Origin: Dryocola boscaweniae
Lineage (GTDB): Bacteria; Pseudomonadota; Gammaproteobacteria; Enterobacterales; Enterobacteriaceae
Length of the DNA stretch: 64,000 nucleotides
NCBI RefSeq assembly: GCF_025215095.1
Contig: NZ_JALHAP010000069.1
Location: forward strand, 1-64,000
Reading direction: 5' to 3'
In this document: in pieces, positions 1 through 9,716 of the stretch
How the letters are laid out: every line of letters begins with the position of its first letter
Numbering within the stretch: position 1 is the stretch's first letter
Notes under the pieces: generated by a model
The model's database searches: none
Told to the model about the DNA's origin: nothing
Seen by the model: the letters and a program-made list of their open reading frames with translations, nothing else
Program-made: the position numbers and the translations under genes

Positions 1-2
1 TA

Positions 3-122
3 TGCCTGGCGGCAACAGCGCGGTGGTCCCACCTGATCCCATGCCGAACTCAGAAGTGAAACGCCGTAGCGCCGATGGTAGTGTGGGGTCTCCCCATGCG
101 AGAGTAGGGAACTGCCAGGCTC
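3..122 (+). rRNA. rrf: 5S ribosomal RNA
   Basis: The 120 bases match the E. coli 5S rRNA almost throughout, differing in a few bases of the first helix loop and at the 3' end. The terminal helix is formed by TGCCTGGC near the start and GCCAGGC near the end. It is the distal gene of an rRNA operon whose 16S and 23S genes lie upstream of the window. Because mobB-mobA follows, as in E. coli, this is the rrnA-type operon. Very sure of identity; ends are by homology. Confidence 0.97.
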
Positions 123-134
123 CAAATAAGTGAG

Positions 135-164
135 AAGCCCTGCACGTCGTGCAGGGCTTTTTTG
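135..164 (+). terminator. rRNA operon terminator
   Basis: An 11-bp perfect stem (AAGCCCTGCAC / GTGCAGGGCTT) with a 3-base loop is followed by a run of T. It lies 13 bases after the 5S gene and is the intrinsic terminator of the rRNA operon. Confidence 0.92.
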
Positions 165-208
165 CCGTCTACGATTTACGAAAAGGCCCGCAGAACCGCA
201 GGAAAGGC

Positions 209-715
209 TCATTTCCCAAGCCAATCGGCAATAAAATCTGCAATCTGGTTTGGTAAATTGATATCCAGAACTGGAACCAGTACTCCAAAGATCTCTGTGT
301 CACTCGCAATAGCAATAACATGGTCGTCGATTTTCAGTTCATCAATATTGTGCCCAATTCCTTGTCTGTAAAGCATGATCTTAGGTACCGCCTCGTGCTT
401 AAAGCCCTCAACCAAAATTAAATCCAGCGTGGCGGGATTCATGCGGCTGGCGAGCCAGTGTAAATCCAGCTTGTCCTGTTCAGGCGTTTCAGTCATTAAT
501 GCCCAACGATTCTGATTGGCTACTATCGTCTGGGCGGCCCCGGCTTTGCGGAGTTCATAACTGTCTTTACCTGGTTTATCCACATCCACATCATGGTGGG
601 TATGCTTGATTAGTCCCGGACGGATATCACGTTCAATAAGTAGAGGAATCAGTTGCTTAAGAAGGGTTGTTTTACCCGTTCCGCTCCAGGCCGCAATGGC
701 AAGCAGAGGCACCAT
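209..715 (-). CDS. mobB: Molybdopterin-guanine dinucleotide biosynthesis adaptor MobB
   Basis: This 168-residue cytoplasmic GTP-binding protein assists MobA in attaching GMP to molybdopterin, giving the bis-MGD cofactor of enzymes such as nitrate reductase and formate dehydrogenase. A P-loop (SGTGKTT) sits at residues 11-17, and the length fits the family (about 175). Its ATG directly abuts the TAA of mobA with no spacer, so the two are translationally coupled. The order mobA-mobB next to an rRNA operon is the same as in E. coli. MobB is known to be dispensable in E. coli, so its role is auxiliary. Confidence 0.93.
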   Translation of the reverse strand: MVPLLAIAAWSGTGKTTLLKQLIPLLIERDIRPGLIKHTHHDVDVDKPGKDSYELRKAGAAQTIVANQNRWALMTETPEQDKLDLHWLASRMNPATLDLILVEGFKHEAVPKIMLYRQGIGHNIDELKIDDHVIAIASDTEIFGVLVPVLDINLPNQIADFIADWLGK

Positions 716-1297
716 TTATTTGTCCTCCTGTTGGGCAAGATCTTCAGGTGAATTCACATTGATGAAGCACTGTTGTTGATTGGGGAATATCACCGGCTGC
801 CCATCAACTTCACGCAGAAATACCATCACCCGACGTTCACCGGAACCGAGATAGTTTTCGAGTGCGGGTACGAGCTTCCGATGCAAAAGGGCAATTGTCG
901 GATGATCGCGTTCTCCATCATTTACCCAAATAGCAGGGAACTGACCTCGTTTGTCCCAAAGCCGAATCGCTAGATCCGCCGGTATATTTGGCGTATCGCA
1001 GGGGCAGAACAGAAACCATTCATCGCTCAGTTTCTGCATCACCGACAACATTCCTGCCAGGGGACCGGGATAGTCTGGTAGCGAATCGCTCACAACGTTT
1101 AAACCTGACGACTGATATTTTTCAATATTACGGTTCGCACTGATGACCATGTTACCCACCTGCGGTGCAAGCTTTCCTGCAACATGCGCAAACAGCGGCA
1201 GACCTTTTAACGTAATAAGACCTTTATCATGCCCACCCATTCTCGTTGCACGCCCACCAGCCAGAATGACTCCTGTTACTTCTGCTAAACGTCTCAC
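716..1297 (-). CDS. mobA: Molybdenum cofactor guanylyltransferase MobA
   Basis: MobA transfers GMP from GTP to Mo-molybdopterin to make the molybdopterin guanine dinucleotide cofactor. The nucleotidyltransferase signature [14 protein letters not shown] lies at the N-terminus. The open frame extends to 1450, but that would overlap yihD and carry about 50 non-homologous residues. I choose the GTG at 1297, which has AGAGG eight bases upstream and gives 193 residues against 194 in E. coli. It is the first gene of the mobA-mobB operon and is divergent from yihD. Confidence 0.92.
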   Translation of the reverse strand: MRRLAEVTGVILAGGRATRMGGHDKGLITLKGLPLFAHVAGKLAPQVGNMVISANRNIEKYQSSGLNVVSDSLPDYPGPLAGMLSVMQKLSDEWFLFCPCDTPNIPADLAIRLWDKRGQFPAIWVNDGERDHPTIALLHRKLVPALENYLGSGERRVMVFLREVDGQPVIFPNQQQCFINVNSPEDLAQQEDK

Positions 1298-1369
1298 TAA
1301 TATCGCCTCTTTTAATGTGGGTTTGAGCCTGCTAACTTGTGACATCTCGCAAGTGAAAGGAGCACTATC

Positions 1370-1639
1370 ATGAAATGTAAGCGTCTTAACGAACTGCTCG
1401 AGCTGCTTCAGCCCGCCTGGCAGAAAGAGCCGGATCTCAATCTGATTCAATTTTTGCAGAAACTCGCTAAAGAGTCAGGTTATACCGGTGAATTAGCCGA
1501 TCTCACTGACGATGTGCTGATCTATCATCTGAAAATGCGTGATTCTGAAAAAGATGCTGTTATTCCAGGCATTAAGAAAGATTATGAAGAAGATTTTAAA
1601 ACCGCGCTGCTGCGTGCGCGTGGGGTAATTAAAGAGTAA
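1370..1639 (+). CDS. yihD: YihD family protein of unknown function
   Basis: An 89-residue acidic soluble protein (DUF1040 family) matching E. coli YihD over its full length. No catalytic motif can be seen, and there is no signal peptide or membrane segment. GAAAGGAG lies just before the ATG. In E. coli it sits upstream of srkA-dsbA in the same orientation, as here, with 76 bases between it and srkA, so cotranscription is possible. Function is not known. Confidence 0.9.
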   Translation: MKCKRLNELLELLQPAWQKEPDLNLIQFLQKLAKESGYTGELADLTDDVLIYHLKMRDSEKDAVIPGIKKDYEEDFKTALLRARGVIKE

Positions 1640-1715
1640 AAGCTTGTAAGCCAGACCACTTTCGCGGCTACGAAATGTTATCCTGAATTATTCGTATTTA
1701 CTGCCGGTTGCCTGG

Positions 1716-2702
1716 ATGACGGACAGCGCTTTCAATTTTCAAACACTACATCCGGATACCATCATGGATGCCCTTTTTGAACAGGGCATACGGGTGGATT
1801 CCGGGTTAACCCCCTTAAACAGCTTCGAAAACCGCGTCTATCAGTTTCAGGACGAGGATCGCAAACGCTATGTGGTGAAATTTTATCGCCCTCATCGCTG
1901 GTCCGCTGAGCAAATCCAGGAAGAGCATGACTTTGGCCTGGAATTATTGGCTGATGAGGTTCCGGTTGCGGCACCTCTTGTTTATTCCGACAGGACTTTG
2001 TTGCGTCACCAGGGCTTTATGTTTGCGGTCTTCCCAAGCCTGGGTGGACGACAATATGAAACCGATAATATCGATCAAATGGAATGGGTTGGGCGCTATC
2101 TTGGCCGTATTCACCAGACCGGGCGGCGTAAGCTTTTTGAAAAGCGTCCGGCGATTGGGCTTAGCGAATATCTCTTTGAGCCCCGCGTCTTGTTTGAACA
2201 AACTTCTTTAGTTCCGGCAGCGTTAAAGCCCGCTTTTCTCAAAGCGACAGACGCCTTAATTGATGAAGTAAAACTTCACTGGCACGATCGCTTTGATGCC
2301 CTGCGCTTACATGGCGACTGCCATCCCGGGAATATACTCTGGCGCGATGGCCCGTTATTCGTCGATCTTGATGATGCCCGTAATGGCCCGGCTATTCAGG
2401 ATATCTGGATGCTGCTTAATGGCGATAAAGCTGAACAGCGCATGCAGCTTGAAACGATAATTGAAGCGTACGAAGAATTCACCCCTTTCGATTCAGACGA
2501 AATTGCCCTTATCGAACCTTTACGAGCAATGCGTATGGTTTATTATCTCGCGTGGATTATTCGACGCTGGGATGACCCCGCTTTCCCCAGAAATTTTCCC
2601 TGGATTCTCGAGGAAGATTACTGGCGAGGACAGACTGCAACTTTCACAGAGCAGGTTCGGGTTCTGCGTGAACCCCCATTAAAATTAACGCCAATGTATT
2701 AG
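1716..2702 (+). CDS. srkA: Stress response kinase A (YihE/SrkA)
   Basis: A 328-residue cytoplasmic Ser/Thr protein kinase of the aminoglycoside-phosphotransferase fold, the same length as E. coli SrkA. The catalytic loop HGDCHPGN lies near residues 199-206 and the metal-binding stretch FVDLDDA near 214-220. In E. coli it responds to Cpx envelope stress and counters cell death under stress. It lies 27 bases before dsbA; the two genes form a Cpx-controlled operon in E. coli, and the spacing here suggests the same. Confidence 0.95.
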   Translation: MTDSAFNFQTLHPDTIMDALFEQGIRVDSGLTPLNSFENRVYQFQDEDRKRYVVKFYRPHRWSAEQIQEEHDFGLELLADEVPVAAPLVYSDRTLLRHQGFMFAVFPSLGGRQYETDNIDQMEWVGRYLGRIHQTGRRKLFEKRPAIGLSEYLFEPRVLFEQTSLVPAALKPAFLKATDALIDEVKLHWHDRFDALRLHGDCHPGNILWRDGPLFVDLDDARNGPAIQDIWMLLNGDKAEQRMQLETIIEAYEEFTPFDSDEIALIEPLRAMRMVYYLAWIIRRWDDPAFPRNFPWILEEDYWRGQTATFTEQVRVLREPPLKLTPMY

Positions 2703-2729
2703 TCAGTATTATTCAGGAGAGAGTGGATT

Positions 2730-3353
2730 ATGAAAAAGATTTGGCTGGCACTAGCGGGTATGATTCTGGCATTCAGTGCCTCGGCAGCCCAGTTCACCGA
2801 CGGTAAGGAATACGTTACCCTCGATAAACCCGTTGCAGGCGAACCGCAAGTATTAGAGTTTTTCTCTTTCTACTGCCCGCACTGCTACCAGTTTGAAGAA
2901 GTGCTTCATGTCTCTGACAGCGTGAAGAAAAATCTGCCGGAAGGCACAAAAATGACTAAGTACCATGTGGAGTTCCTGGGTCCATTAGGCAAGGATCTGA
3001 CTCAGGCATGGGCTGTTGCAATGGCGCTTGGCGTGGAAGATAAAATCACCGCCCCTATGTTTGAAGCCGTACAAAAAACGCAAACCGTTCAAAACGTGGC
3101 GGATATCCGTAAGGTGTTTATCGACGCGGGTGTGAAAGCGGAAGAGTACGATGCAGCCTGGAACAGTTTTGTGGTGAAATCTATGGTTGCTCAGCAAGAA
3201 AAAGCAGCCGCCGATCTGCAACTTCAGGGTGTGCCTGCCATCTTTGTGAACGGTAAATACCAATTGAATCCGCAGGGAATGGATACCAGCAGTATGGATG
3301 CGATGGTGAAGCAATATGCTGATGTGACCAAATTCCTGGTAGAGAAAAAGTAA
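2730..3353 (+). CDS. dsbA: Periplasmic thiol:disulfide oxidoreductase DsbA
   Basis: DsbA introduces disulfide bonds into exported proteins and is re-oxidised by DsbB in the inner membrane. A 19-residue signal peptide ends in AFSASA before AQFTDGK. The active-site CPHC is at residues 49-52 (30-33 of the mature form), within the thioredoxin-like stretch [10 protein letters not shown]. The cis-proline loop GVPAIFVNG lies near residue 168. At 207 residues it is one shorter than the E. coli precursor. A strong AGGAGAGAG lies before the ATG. It follows srkA and ends at a bidirectional terminator. Confidence 0.97.
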   Translation: MKKIWLALAGMILAFSASAAQFTDGKEYVTLDKPVAGEPQVLEFFSFYCPHCYQFEEVLHVSDSVKKNLPEGTKMTKYHVEFLGPLGKDLTQAWAVAMALGVEDKITAPMFEAVQKTQTVQNVADIRKVFIDAGVKAEEYDAAWNSFVVKSMVAQQEKAAADLQLQGVPAIFVNGKYQLNPQGMDTSSMDAMVKQYADVTKFLVEKK

Positions 3354-3358
3354 TAAAA

Positions 3359-3383
3359 AAGCCGGTCACTGACCGGCTTTCTT
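3359..3383. terminator. Bidirectional terminator between dsbA and yihG
   Basis: The stem GCCGGTC / GACCGGC with an ACT loop is flanked by A-rich sequence on the left and T-rich sequence on the right, so it can end transcription from dsbA and from yihG. It overlaps the last codons of yihG. Confidence 0.85.
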
Positions 3384-4271
3384 CTTTTGCATGATGGTGG
3401 CGAGCAGAACATCCTTTTCATACCAGAGCGTATTGAGCCATGACTGAAAGCGGCGTTTAAAGCTTTTGTCATTGACGTAATCACCATGTAAATCTTCCGC
3501 AATGGGTATCAGCGAAACGCGTACCACAATTCTCGTCATTTTCCCCGTTAACATGTCATAAAACGGAGAATGGATATTTTCCGGATAGCAAAGCGTGACA
3601 TTTAAAAGCTTATCAAATTGCGCGCCAAGCACATTCAATGCCATCGCCATCCCCGCAGCTTTTGGGGGGAGCAGGTTCTGAAACGTTGAGCGAGTCTCAA
3701 GGCGTTTTTCCTGAGTAAACCGGGAACCTTCAACAAAATTAACTATAGTCGTGGGATGTGAGCGGAATTTCTCACAAGACCGGCGGGTTGTTTCCACGTC
3801 CTTGCCGCGTCGCTCAGGATGACGCAGTAAATAGCTGCGTGAATAGCGCTTCATAAAGGGCATATCCAGCGCCCAGCAAGCGAGACCGATAAAAGGAACC
3901 CATGCCAGTTGCTGCTTAAGAAAGTATTTATTCATAGGAATATGCTTGCGAAACAGCACGCATAAAATAACGATATCAGCCCAACTGCGATGGTTGCAGA
4001 TTAATAAGTACCAGTTTTTCTTGTTAAGGCCTTCAAGTCCTTCAACATCCCATTTCAGGTGAGGATTAAGGCGCAGCAGCAGCGCTAAGCCTTCACACCA
4101 GCAGTACATCATAAAATCTGCGAATAACGAGATTGATCGCCAGATAACAGGCACCGGTAATAGCAGCTTAACGATGCCAGCAATAATAATCGGCACGGAA
4201 CAGGCAACCGTAACCAGAATGGTGAGAGCGACACTTAGAATTAAGGTGATCGCAGCGAAAAATCTCGACAT
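3366..4271 (-). CDS. yihG: Inner-membrane lysophospholipid-type acyltransferase YihG
   Basis: A PlsC-family acyltransferase that in E. coli acts on lysophospholipids. The catalytic HX4D box is seen as NHRSWAD, and a later VEGSRF block is the EGTR-like acyl-acceptor motif. One or two hydrophobic segments occupy the first 50 residues. The frame extends upstream to a TTG at 4322; I choose the ATG at 4271 (301 residues), though E. coli YihG carries several residues before this point and a start upstream cannot be excluded. It converges on dsbA. Confidence 0.88.
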   Translation of the reverse strand: MSRFFAAITLILSVALTILVTVACSVPIIIAGIVKLLLPVPVIWRSISLFADFMMYCWCEGLALLLRLNPHLKWDVEGLEGLNKKNWYLLICNHRSWADIVILCVLFRKHIPMNKYFLKQQLAWVPFIGLACWALDMPFMKRYSRSYLLRHPERRGKDVETTRRSCEKFRSHPTTIVNFVEGSRFTQEKRLETRSTFQNLLPPKAAGMAMALNVLGAQFDKLLNVTLCYPENIHSPFYDMLTGKMTRIVVRVSLIPIAEDLHGDYVNDKSFKRRFQSWLNTLWYEKDVLLATIMQKKKAGQ

Positions 4272-4437
4272 AAGGATGACTTTAAGAAGGTTAGGAAAAC
4301 AAGATGACGGGTAAAAGGGCAACAGGCGGTGAATTTTATCAGAGTTTGATGCCGGGGATTACTCAAAAAGCCGCATTCGCCTCAATGCTTTTCATTTGGC
4401 CGGAAAATTCATGCGCCTTATAACATAAATAGTTTTT

Positions 4438-4587
4438 ATATCCACATCGAGTAGTAATGAAATTCTTTTCGCCAGCAAGGATTGTTTTCAAATAACCCTT
4501 TGATATTAAAAGAGTTACAATAAGCCCGGCAAAGTAATTACTTCAGAATATTAGTTAGTTATAAAACTATACACAAAGTTATCCACA
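4438..4587 (+). promoter_or_regulatory. polA upstream region with DnaA boxes
   Basis: The 447-base gap between yihG and polA is AT-rich. At 4579-4587 it contains TTATCCACA, a perfect consensus DnaA box, and at 4438-4446 ATATCCACA, one mismatch away, in the same orientation. In E. coli DnaA is reported to stimulate polA expression, so this is most likely the polA control region. The rest of the gap shows no gene. The exact polA promoter was not resolved by eye. Confidence 0.6.
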
Positions 4588-4718
4588 ATCTCGATCTTGC
4601 GTAAGATCTCGCGGATCGATAAAACTTTTTGCCTAATCCGCCCCAAAAGCTCATGTTTTTGCTCTGGCTATGGCATCCTTTAGCTATAAATTTAAAACCA
4701 GGTATGGAACGGTACAAT

Positions 4719-7505
4719 ATGGTTCAGATCGCGCAAAACCCGCTTATCCTCGTTGATGGCTCATCCTATCTTTATCGGGCCTATCACGCCTTTCCTCCTC
4801 TGACTAACAGCCGGGGAGAACCAACAGGCGCGATGTATGGCGTACTGAATATGTTGCGTAGTCTGTTAATGCAATATCAACCGACTCATGCCGCCGTGGT
4901 CTTCGATGCGAAGGGCAAAACTTTCCGCGACGAGTTATTTGAGCACTATAAATCCCATCGCCCGCCAATGCCGGACGATTTGCGTGCTCAAATTGAGCCT
5001 CTTCATGCCATGGTTAAAGCTATGGGGTTACCGTTACTTGCGGTTTCTGGGGTAGAAGCGGACGATGTTATTGGCACACTGGCTCTGGAAGCTGAAAAAG
5101 CAGGGCGGCCAGTACTTATCAGCACCGGCGATAAAGACATGGCTCAACTGGTAACTCCGGGTGTAACTCTCATCAATACCATGACTAACACCATTCTGGG
5201 GCCTGATGAAGTTCGTACCAAATACGGCGTACCGCCTGAACTGATTATCGATTTCCTCGCTCTGATGGGGGACTCCTCAGATAACATTCCGGGCGTCCCG
5301 GGCGTTGGAGAAAAAACGGCTCAGGCCCTGTTACAGGGGTTAGGCGGCCTGGATTCGCTGTATGCCAACCCAGAAAAAATCGCCGAGCTCAGCTTCCGGG
5401 GGGCGAAAACCATGGCCGCGAAGCTTGAGCAAAGCAAAGAAGTGGCGTACCTCTCGTATCAGCTTGCGACGATTAAAACAGATGTCGAGCTGGAGTTAAC
5501 CTGCGAACAGCTCGAAGTGCAGCAGCCGGTAGCAGAAGAATTACTTGGCCTGTTTAAGCACTACGAGTTCAAACGCTGGACAACAGATGTTGAAGCTGGA
5601 ACCTGGCTGCAGGCGAAAGGCGCTAAAGCCGCCGCGAAACCGCAGAAAACCATTGAGATTGAAGTCGATCCCGAAGAAGAAGCCAGCGCGCTTTCTTATG
5701 ACAACTACGTCACCATTCTTGATGAAACAGAACTGCTGGCGTGGATCGCTCGCCTGAAAAAGGCGCCCTTCTTTGCCTTTGATACTGAAACCGACAGCCT
5801 TGATAACATCAGCGCAAATTTGGTTGGCCTCTCTTTTGCGACCGAGCCTGGCGTTGCTTGTTATATCCCGGTTGCGCATGACTATATTGACGCGCCCGAT
5901 CAGCTTCCGCTGGAACGCGTGCTTGAACTGCTCAAGCCGCTGCTTGAAGATGAAAAAGTCCTTAAAGTTGGCCAAAATCTCAAGTATGACCGCGGCATCG
6001 TTGGCAACTATGGCATCGAGCTGCGCGGTATCGCGTTTGATACCATGCTGGAATCCTATATCCTGGATAGCGTCGCGGGCCGTCATGATATGGATAGCCT
6101 GTCCGACCGCTGGCTTAAGCATAAAACTATTACTTTCGAAGAGATCGCCGGCAAAGGTAAAAAACAGCTTACTTTCAACCAGATCGATCTGGAGCAGGCG
6201 GGGCGCTATGCTGCCGAAGATGCGGATGTCACGCTGCAATTACACCTGAAAATGTGGCCAAAGCTTGAAAAAAGCGCAGGCCCGCTTAACGTCTTCAATA
6301 ACATTGAAATGCCGCTGGTGCCGGTGCTTTCTCGTATTGAACGTAACGGCGTGAAGATCGACCCTGCTATTTTGCACACGCATTCCGGGCAGTTGACTAA
6401 GCGCCTTGCCGAGCTGGAGCAGAAAGCCCATGAAATTGCCGGTGAGCCGTTTAACCTCTCTTCACCAAAACAGCTACAGACTATTCTTTTTGAAAAACAA
6501 GGTATTAAACCGCTGAAGAAAACGCCGGGCGGCGCGCCGTCAACATCGGAAGAAGTGCTTGAAGAACTGGCGCTGGATTATCCGCTGCCGAAAGTAATCC
6601 TCGAGCACCGCGGTCTTGCGAAGTTGAAGTCCACTTACACCGATAAGCTGCCGCTGATGATTAACCCGAAAACCGGGCGGGTGCATACCTCGTATCATCA
6701 GGCTGTAGCGGCGACAGGACGTTTGTCTTCAACCGATCCGAACCTGCAAAACATCCCGGTGCGTAACGAAGAAGGGCGCCGAATTCGTCAGGCGTTTATC
6801 GCACCAGAAGATTACGTCATTGTTTCTGCAGACTATTCGCAAATTGAGTTGCGCATTATGGCACATCTTTCACGCGATAAAGGCCTGTTGACCGCTTTTG
6901 CTGAAGGCAAAGATATTCACCGCGCAACGGCGGCAGAGGTGTTCGGCCTTCCTCTGGAAAGCGTGACGGGTGAACAGCGTCGTAGCGCGAAGGCGATTAA
7001 CTTTGGTCTTATTTATGGCATGAGTGCATTTGGTCTGTCGCGTCAGCTCAATATTCCCCGTAAAGAGTCGCAGAAGTATATGGATCTTTACTTCGAGCGT
7101 TACCCTGGCGTGCTGGAATATATGGAGCGTACCCGTAAGCAGGCAAAAGAGCTGGGCTACGTCGAAACGCTCGATGGGCGTCGTTTATATCTGCCGGACA
7201 TCAATTCAAGCAACGCTGCACGCCGTGCAGGCGCTGAGCGTGCGGCGATCAACGCCCCGATGCAGGGCACTGCGGCAGACATCATCAAACGGGCAATGAT
7301 TGCCGTGGATGAATGGCTGCAGAAAGATAAGCCTCGCGTAAAAATGATCATGCAGGTGCACGATGAACTGGTGTTTGAAGTGCATAAAGATGATGTTGAA
7401 GCCGTGTCCGGAAAGATCCACGAGCTAATGGAAGGCAGTATGACGCTGGACGTTCCATTGCTGGTGGAAGTGGGCTGCGGCGCAAACTGGGATGAAGCTC
7501 ATTGA
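4719..7505 (+). CDS. polA: DNA polymerase I
   Basis: This repair and Okazaki-fragment-processing polymerase has 928 residues, exactly the E. coli length. Domains in order: 5'-3' exonuclease (about 1-320), 3'-5' proofreading exonuclease (about 325-515, with FDTETDSLD and YAAEDAD), and the polymerase (about 520-928). Polymerase motifs are A (DYSQIELR), B ([14 protein letters not shown]) and C (MQVHDELVF). The frame is open 30 codons upstream, but the start MVQIAQNP matches E. coli. It is followed by spf, as in E. coli. Confidence 0.98.
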   Translation: MVQIAQNPLILVDGSSYLYRAYHAFPPLTNSRGEPTGAMYGVLNMLRSLLMQYQPTHAAVVFDAKGKTFRDELFEHYKSHRPPMPDDLRAQIEPLHAMVKAMGLPLLAVSGVEADDVIGTLALEAEKAGRPVLISTGDKDMAQLVTPGVTLINTMTNTILGPDEVRTKYGVPPELIIDFLALMGDSSDNIPGVPGVGEKTAQALLQGLGGLDSLYANPEKIAELSFRGAKTMAAKLEQSKEVAYLSYQLATIKTDVELELTCEQLEVQQPVAEELLGLFKHYEFKRWTTDVEAGTWLQAKGAKAAAKPQKTIEIEVDPEEEASALSYDNYVTILDETELLAWIARLKKAPFFAFDTETDSLDNISANLVGLSFATEPGVACYIPVAHDYIDAPDQLPLERVLELLKPLLEDEKVLKVGQNLKYDRGIVGNYGIELRGIAFDTMLESYILDSVAGRHDMDSLSDRWLKHKTITFEEIAGKGKKQLTFNQIDLEQAGRYAAEDADVTLQLHLKMWPKLEKSAGPLNVFNNIEMPLVPVLSRIERNGVKIDPAILHTHSGQLTKRLAELEQKAHEIAGEPFNLSSPKQLQTILFEKQGIKPLKKTPGGAPSTSEEVLEELALDYPLPKVILEHRGLAKLKSTYTDKLPLMINPKTGRVHTSYHQAVAATGRLSSTDPNLQNIPVRNEEGRRIRQAFIAPEDYVIVSADYSQIELRIMAHLSRDKGLLTAFAEGKDIHRATAAEVFGLPLESVTGEQRRSAKAINFGLIYGMSAFGLSRQLNIPRKESQKYMDLYFERYPGVLEYMERTRKQAKELGYVETLDGRRLYLPDINSSNAARRAGAERAAINAPMQGTAADIIKRAMIAVDEWLQKDKPRVKMIMQVHDELVFEVHKDDVEAVSGKIHELMEGSMTLDVPLLVEVGCGANWDEAH

Positions 7506-7652
7506 TGCATCGTTTTTAGCGTCATTTTTTTGTAACTAAGCAACATAAGTCATAGCTTTTTGTGATGATGCTTCAAGAACGGTATGTAAATAGTGAAAAA
7601 AAACTACAAAAAATGCTTTTTCAACCGGATAAAAAGGAGTAGAGTTATTTGC

Positions 7653-7761
7653 GTAGGGTACAGAGGTAAGATGTTCTATCTTTCAGACCTTTTACTTCAC
7701 GTAATCGGATTTGGCTGAATATTTTAGCCGCCCCAGTCAGTAATGACTGGGGCGTTTTTTA
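7653..7761 (+). ncRNA. spf: Spot 42 small RNA
   Basis: All 109 bases appear identical to E. coli Spot 42, from GTAGGGTACAGAGG to the terminator hairpin CGCCCCAGTCAG/CTGACTGGGGCG-type stem and its T run. Spot 42 is an Hfq-dependent RNA that pairs with galK and other carbon-use mRNAs and is repressed by CRP-cAMP. TAGAGT at 7640-7645 is a plausible -10 element. A TGTGA half-site at about 7560 may be part of a CRP site, but its second half is poor. The position between polA and engB is conserved. Confidence 0.97.
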
Positions 7762-7804
7762 TTGGGCGAAAGCCTGTAAAAAAGACGGGCTAACCCGTCA
7801 TTTT

Positions 7805-8440
7805 TTACTCTTCAGCGGCTTCTTCTTCCACCGCTGGTGGGATGTCGTTGTACCAGCTATCCAGCTTTTGACGCAGTTTATCGACACCGATTTTTTTGAG
7901 CGATGAAAACGCTTCGATCTCAATGTTTCCGCCAAATGCTGTAGCCGCTTCGCGCACCATATTAAGCTGCGCTTTCCGGGCACCGGATGCCAGCTTGTCC
8001 GCTTTAGTCAGCAAAATCATCACTTCGATATTGCTGGCAACGGCCCAGTGCACCATTTGCTGATCGAGATCTTTAAGCGGATGACGAATATCCATCAGCA
8101 CAACCAGTCCTTTCAGACTATTGCGCTTTTGCAGGTATTCACCCAGCGCACGCTGCCATTTTATTTTTACTTCTTCCGGGACTTCCGCATAGCCGTAACC
8201 CGGTAAATCCACCAGACGTTTATCCTCAGCAACCTCAAACAGGTTGATAAGCTGCGTACGTCCAGGTGTTTTACTGGTACGAGCCAGGCCCTTCTGATTC
8301 GTCAGCGTGTTTAACGCGCTCGATTTCCCCGCGTTAGAGCGGCCTGCGAAAGCAACCTCAATACCGGTATCAGAAGGTAAATGGCGAATGTCCGGTGCGC
8401 TAAGCACGAAGTGGGTCAGTTGATAGTTCCAGTTTGTCAA
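7805..8440 (-). CDS. engB: Ribosome biogenesis GTPase EngB (YihA/YsxC)
   Basis: An essential GTPase needed for large ribosomal subunit assembly. G1 (GRSNAGKSS), G3 (DLPGYG), G4 (TKAD) and G5 (FSSLKK) are all visible. The frame runs to 8581, but homology with E. coli YihA begins at LTNWNYQ. I choose the TTG at 8440, preceded by GGAG eight bases upstream, giving 211 residues against 210. A TTG start is unusual but well supported. It is transcribed toward spf and away from csrC. Confidence 0.93.
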   Translation of the reverse strand: MTNWNYQLTHFVLSAPDIRHLPSDTGIEVAFAGRSNAGKSSALNTLTNQKGLARTSKTPGRTQLINLFEVAEDKRLVDLPGYGYAEVPEEVKIKWQRALGEYLQKRNSLKGLVVLMDIRHPLKDLDQQMVHWAVASNIEVMILLTKADKLASGARKAQLNMVREAATAFGGNIEIEAFSSLKKIGVDKLRQKLDSWYNDIPPAVEEEAAEE

Positions 8441-8692
8441 AAGGTTGTCTCCGTCAGGATGAGCATTGAGGTGGATTATACCTGAACGTGCGGAAAAGAC
8501 CGTGTTTCTCACAAGGTACAGACATTCCCCTATAGAATGTAAGACATCTGCTATTTCTCGTGGCAGACATTGCGGTACCATTTAACTAACGGGTTTATAT
8601 ATATCCTTAAATAACAAAAGATTATATTTATGGTCATTGCAAAGAGTTGAACTTAAATAAAATTATAACCTTGTTGTATTTATGGTTAAGCG

Positions 8693-8943
8693 TAAAGTAG
8701 GTGGCACAGGCAAGGGAGCCGGAAAGGACAGCAACTCAGGATGAGGGTTCAGGAACGTCAGGATGACGAAGAACCAGGGAAAGCCGGGAAGCGCCGTCTG
8801 GAGACGAAGTAAAAGGATAAGGGACACAACACGGAAGTTGCTTGCGAAGGATAGACAAGGCGTCGATAGCAGACAAGGATTGTGTGACCCATAAGGGTTG
8901 TGAGACAAGAAAAAGGCGACAGGTTAACCTGCCGCCTTTTTTC
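8693..8943 (+). ncRNA. csrC: CsrC small RNA (CsrA sponge)
   Basis: CsrC titrates the translational regulator CsrA. The stretch is recognised by its place between engB and yihI, by matching blocks (CTCAGGATGAGGGT, and a 3' end AAAAAGGCGACAG...CCTTTTTTCTTTGC), and by 14 GGA triplets, many in AGGA/GGGA hairpin-loop-like contexts. The terminator stem is at about 8911-8943. The 5' end is estimated from the E. coli start and may be off by some bases. Half of a UvrY-type box (TGTAAG) is at 8538-8543. The middle of the RNA has diverged strongly from E. coli. Confidence 0.88.
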
Positions 8944-9010
8944 TTTGCTTGCTTTCTGCTAGATTCCGCCGCAATTCTATACTGAATAAAACGGCTTAAG
9001 ACAACTCATC

Positions 9011-9526
9011 ATGAAGCAACAAAACTCAGCAGCACAAGGTAACAAACCGGCGAAAGTTCGTCGTAAATCGCGCGAAGAAATAGATCAGGAAGCTCGCGAC
9101 CGTAAACGCCAGAAAAAACACCGTGGGCATTCGGCTGGCAGCCGTGCGAACGGTGGGAATCAGGCGCAAGGTGGCAAAGGTTCAGGACAGCCAAAAGATC
9201 CGCGCATTGGCAGCAAAAAACCCGTTGCTCTGGGCGTCACTGAAACCCCAGCCGCGAAGCCAAAACAGCACAAACCAAAGAGCGAGAAACCTATGCTAAC
9301 ACCACAGGCCGAGCTGGATATGCTGGAGAACGACGAGCGCCTGGACGCGTTGCTGGAACGTCTTGAAGAAGGCGAAACGTTGACGAAGGAAGAACAATCC
9401 TGGGTAAACGAAAAGCTCGACCGTATTGATGCGCTGATGGAAGAACTGGGCATCGCCTATGACGACGATGAAGAAGACGAAGAAAAAACCGATGATTTAA
9501 TGCGTCTGCTCAAGGGTGGTAACTAA
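9011..9526 (+). CDS. yihI: Der GTPase-activating protein YihI
   Basis: YihI stimulates the GTPase Der (EngA) and so delays 50S subunit maturation in E. coli. The 171-residue protein has a lysine/arginine-rich N-terminal half with [19 protein letters not shown] near residues 18-36, and an acidic C-terminal tail ([12 protein letters not shown]). Length compares with 169 in E. coli. It lies between csrC and hemN, one gene from another ribosome-assembly GTPase gene, engB. Confidence 0.93.
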   Translation: MKQQNSAAQGNKPAKVRRKSREEIDQEARDRKRQKKHRGHSAGSRANGGNQAQGGKGSGQPKDPRIGSKKPVALGVTETPAAKPKQHKPKSEKPMLTPQAELDMLENDERLDALLERLEEGETLTKEEQSWVNEKLDRIDALMEELGIAYDDDEEDEEKTDDLMRLLKGGN

Positions 9527-9537
9527 CGTTTACTCCC

Positions 9538-9714
9538 ATGGGATTACCCGTTCTTATCGTGGTTATTCCGCTGGTGTGTTATCTGCTGTGGTTATTCGTT
9601 AAACTACGGCGGTTGTCGCGATTGCAGAATTCGTTGCGCCGTAGGCTCTTCGCCCAAGGGAAGGGCGGGCCGCAAACGTTACGTAAACGCAGGCGGCATC
9701 ACCGGAAGGAGTGA
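9538..9714 (+). CDS. Small single-pass membrane protein, unassigned
   Basis: A 58-codon frame fills the gap between yihI and hemN exactly. It starts 11 bases after the yihI stop and ends two bases before the hemN ATG, with the hemN ribosome-binding site (GGAAGGAG) inside its last codons. It encodes a hydrophobic N-terminal helix (about residues 2-20, GLPVLIVVIPLVCYLLWLF) and a strongly basic C-terminus rich in Arg, Lys and His. The start ATG has no strong Shine-Dalgarno, which fits coupling to yihI. I do not recognise a family. It could be a real small protein or a chance frame. Confidence 0.5.
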   Translation: MGLPVLIVVIPLVCYLLWLFVKLRRLSRLQNSLRRRLFAQGKGGPQTLRKRRRHHRKE

Positions 9715-9716
9715 GT

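Noticed and set aside
162..371. Short frame between the rRNA terminator and mobB
   Set aside because: It overlaps mobB on the other strand and has no start signal; mobB is well supported.
1298..1450. N-terminal extension of MobA
   Set aside because: It would overlap yihD and has no homology; the GTG at 1297 has a good ribosome-binding site.
4629..4718. N-terminal extension of DNA polymerase I (30 codons)
   Set aside because: The extension is hydrophobic, not shared with E. coli PolA, and MVQIAQNP aligns with the known start.
7831..7840. Chi site (GCTGGTGG) inside engB
   Set aside because: Single octamers are expected often in enterobacterial coding DNA, so this is not informative alone.
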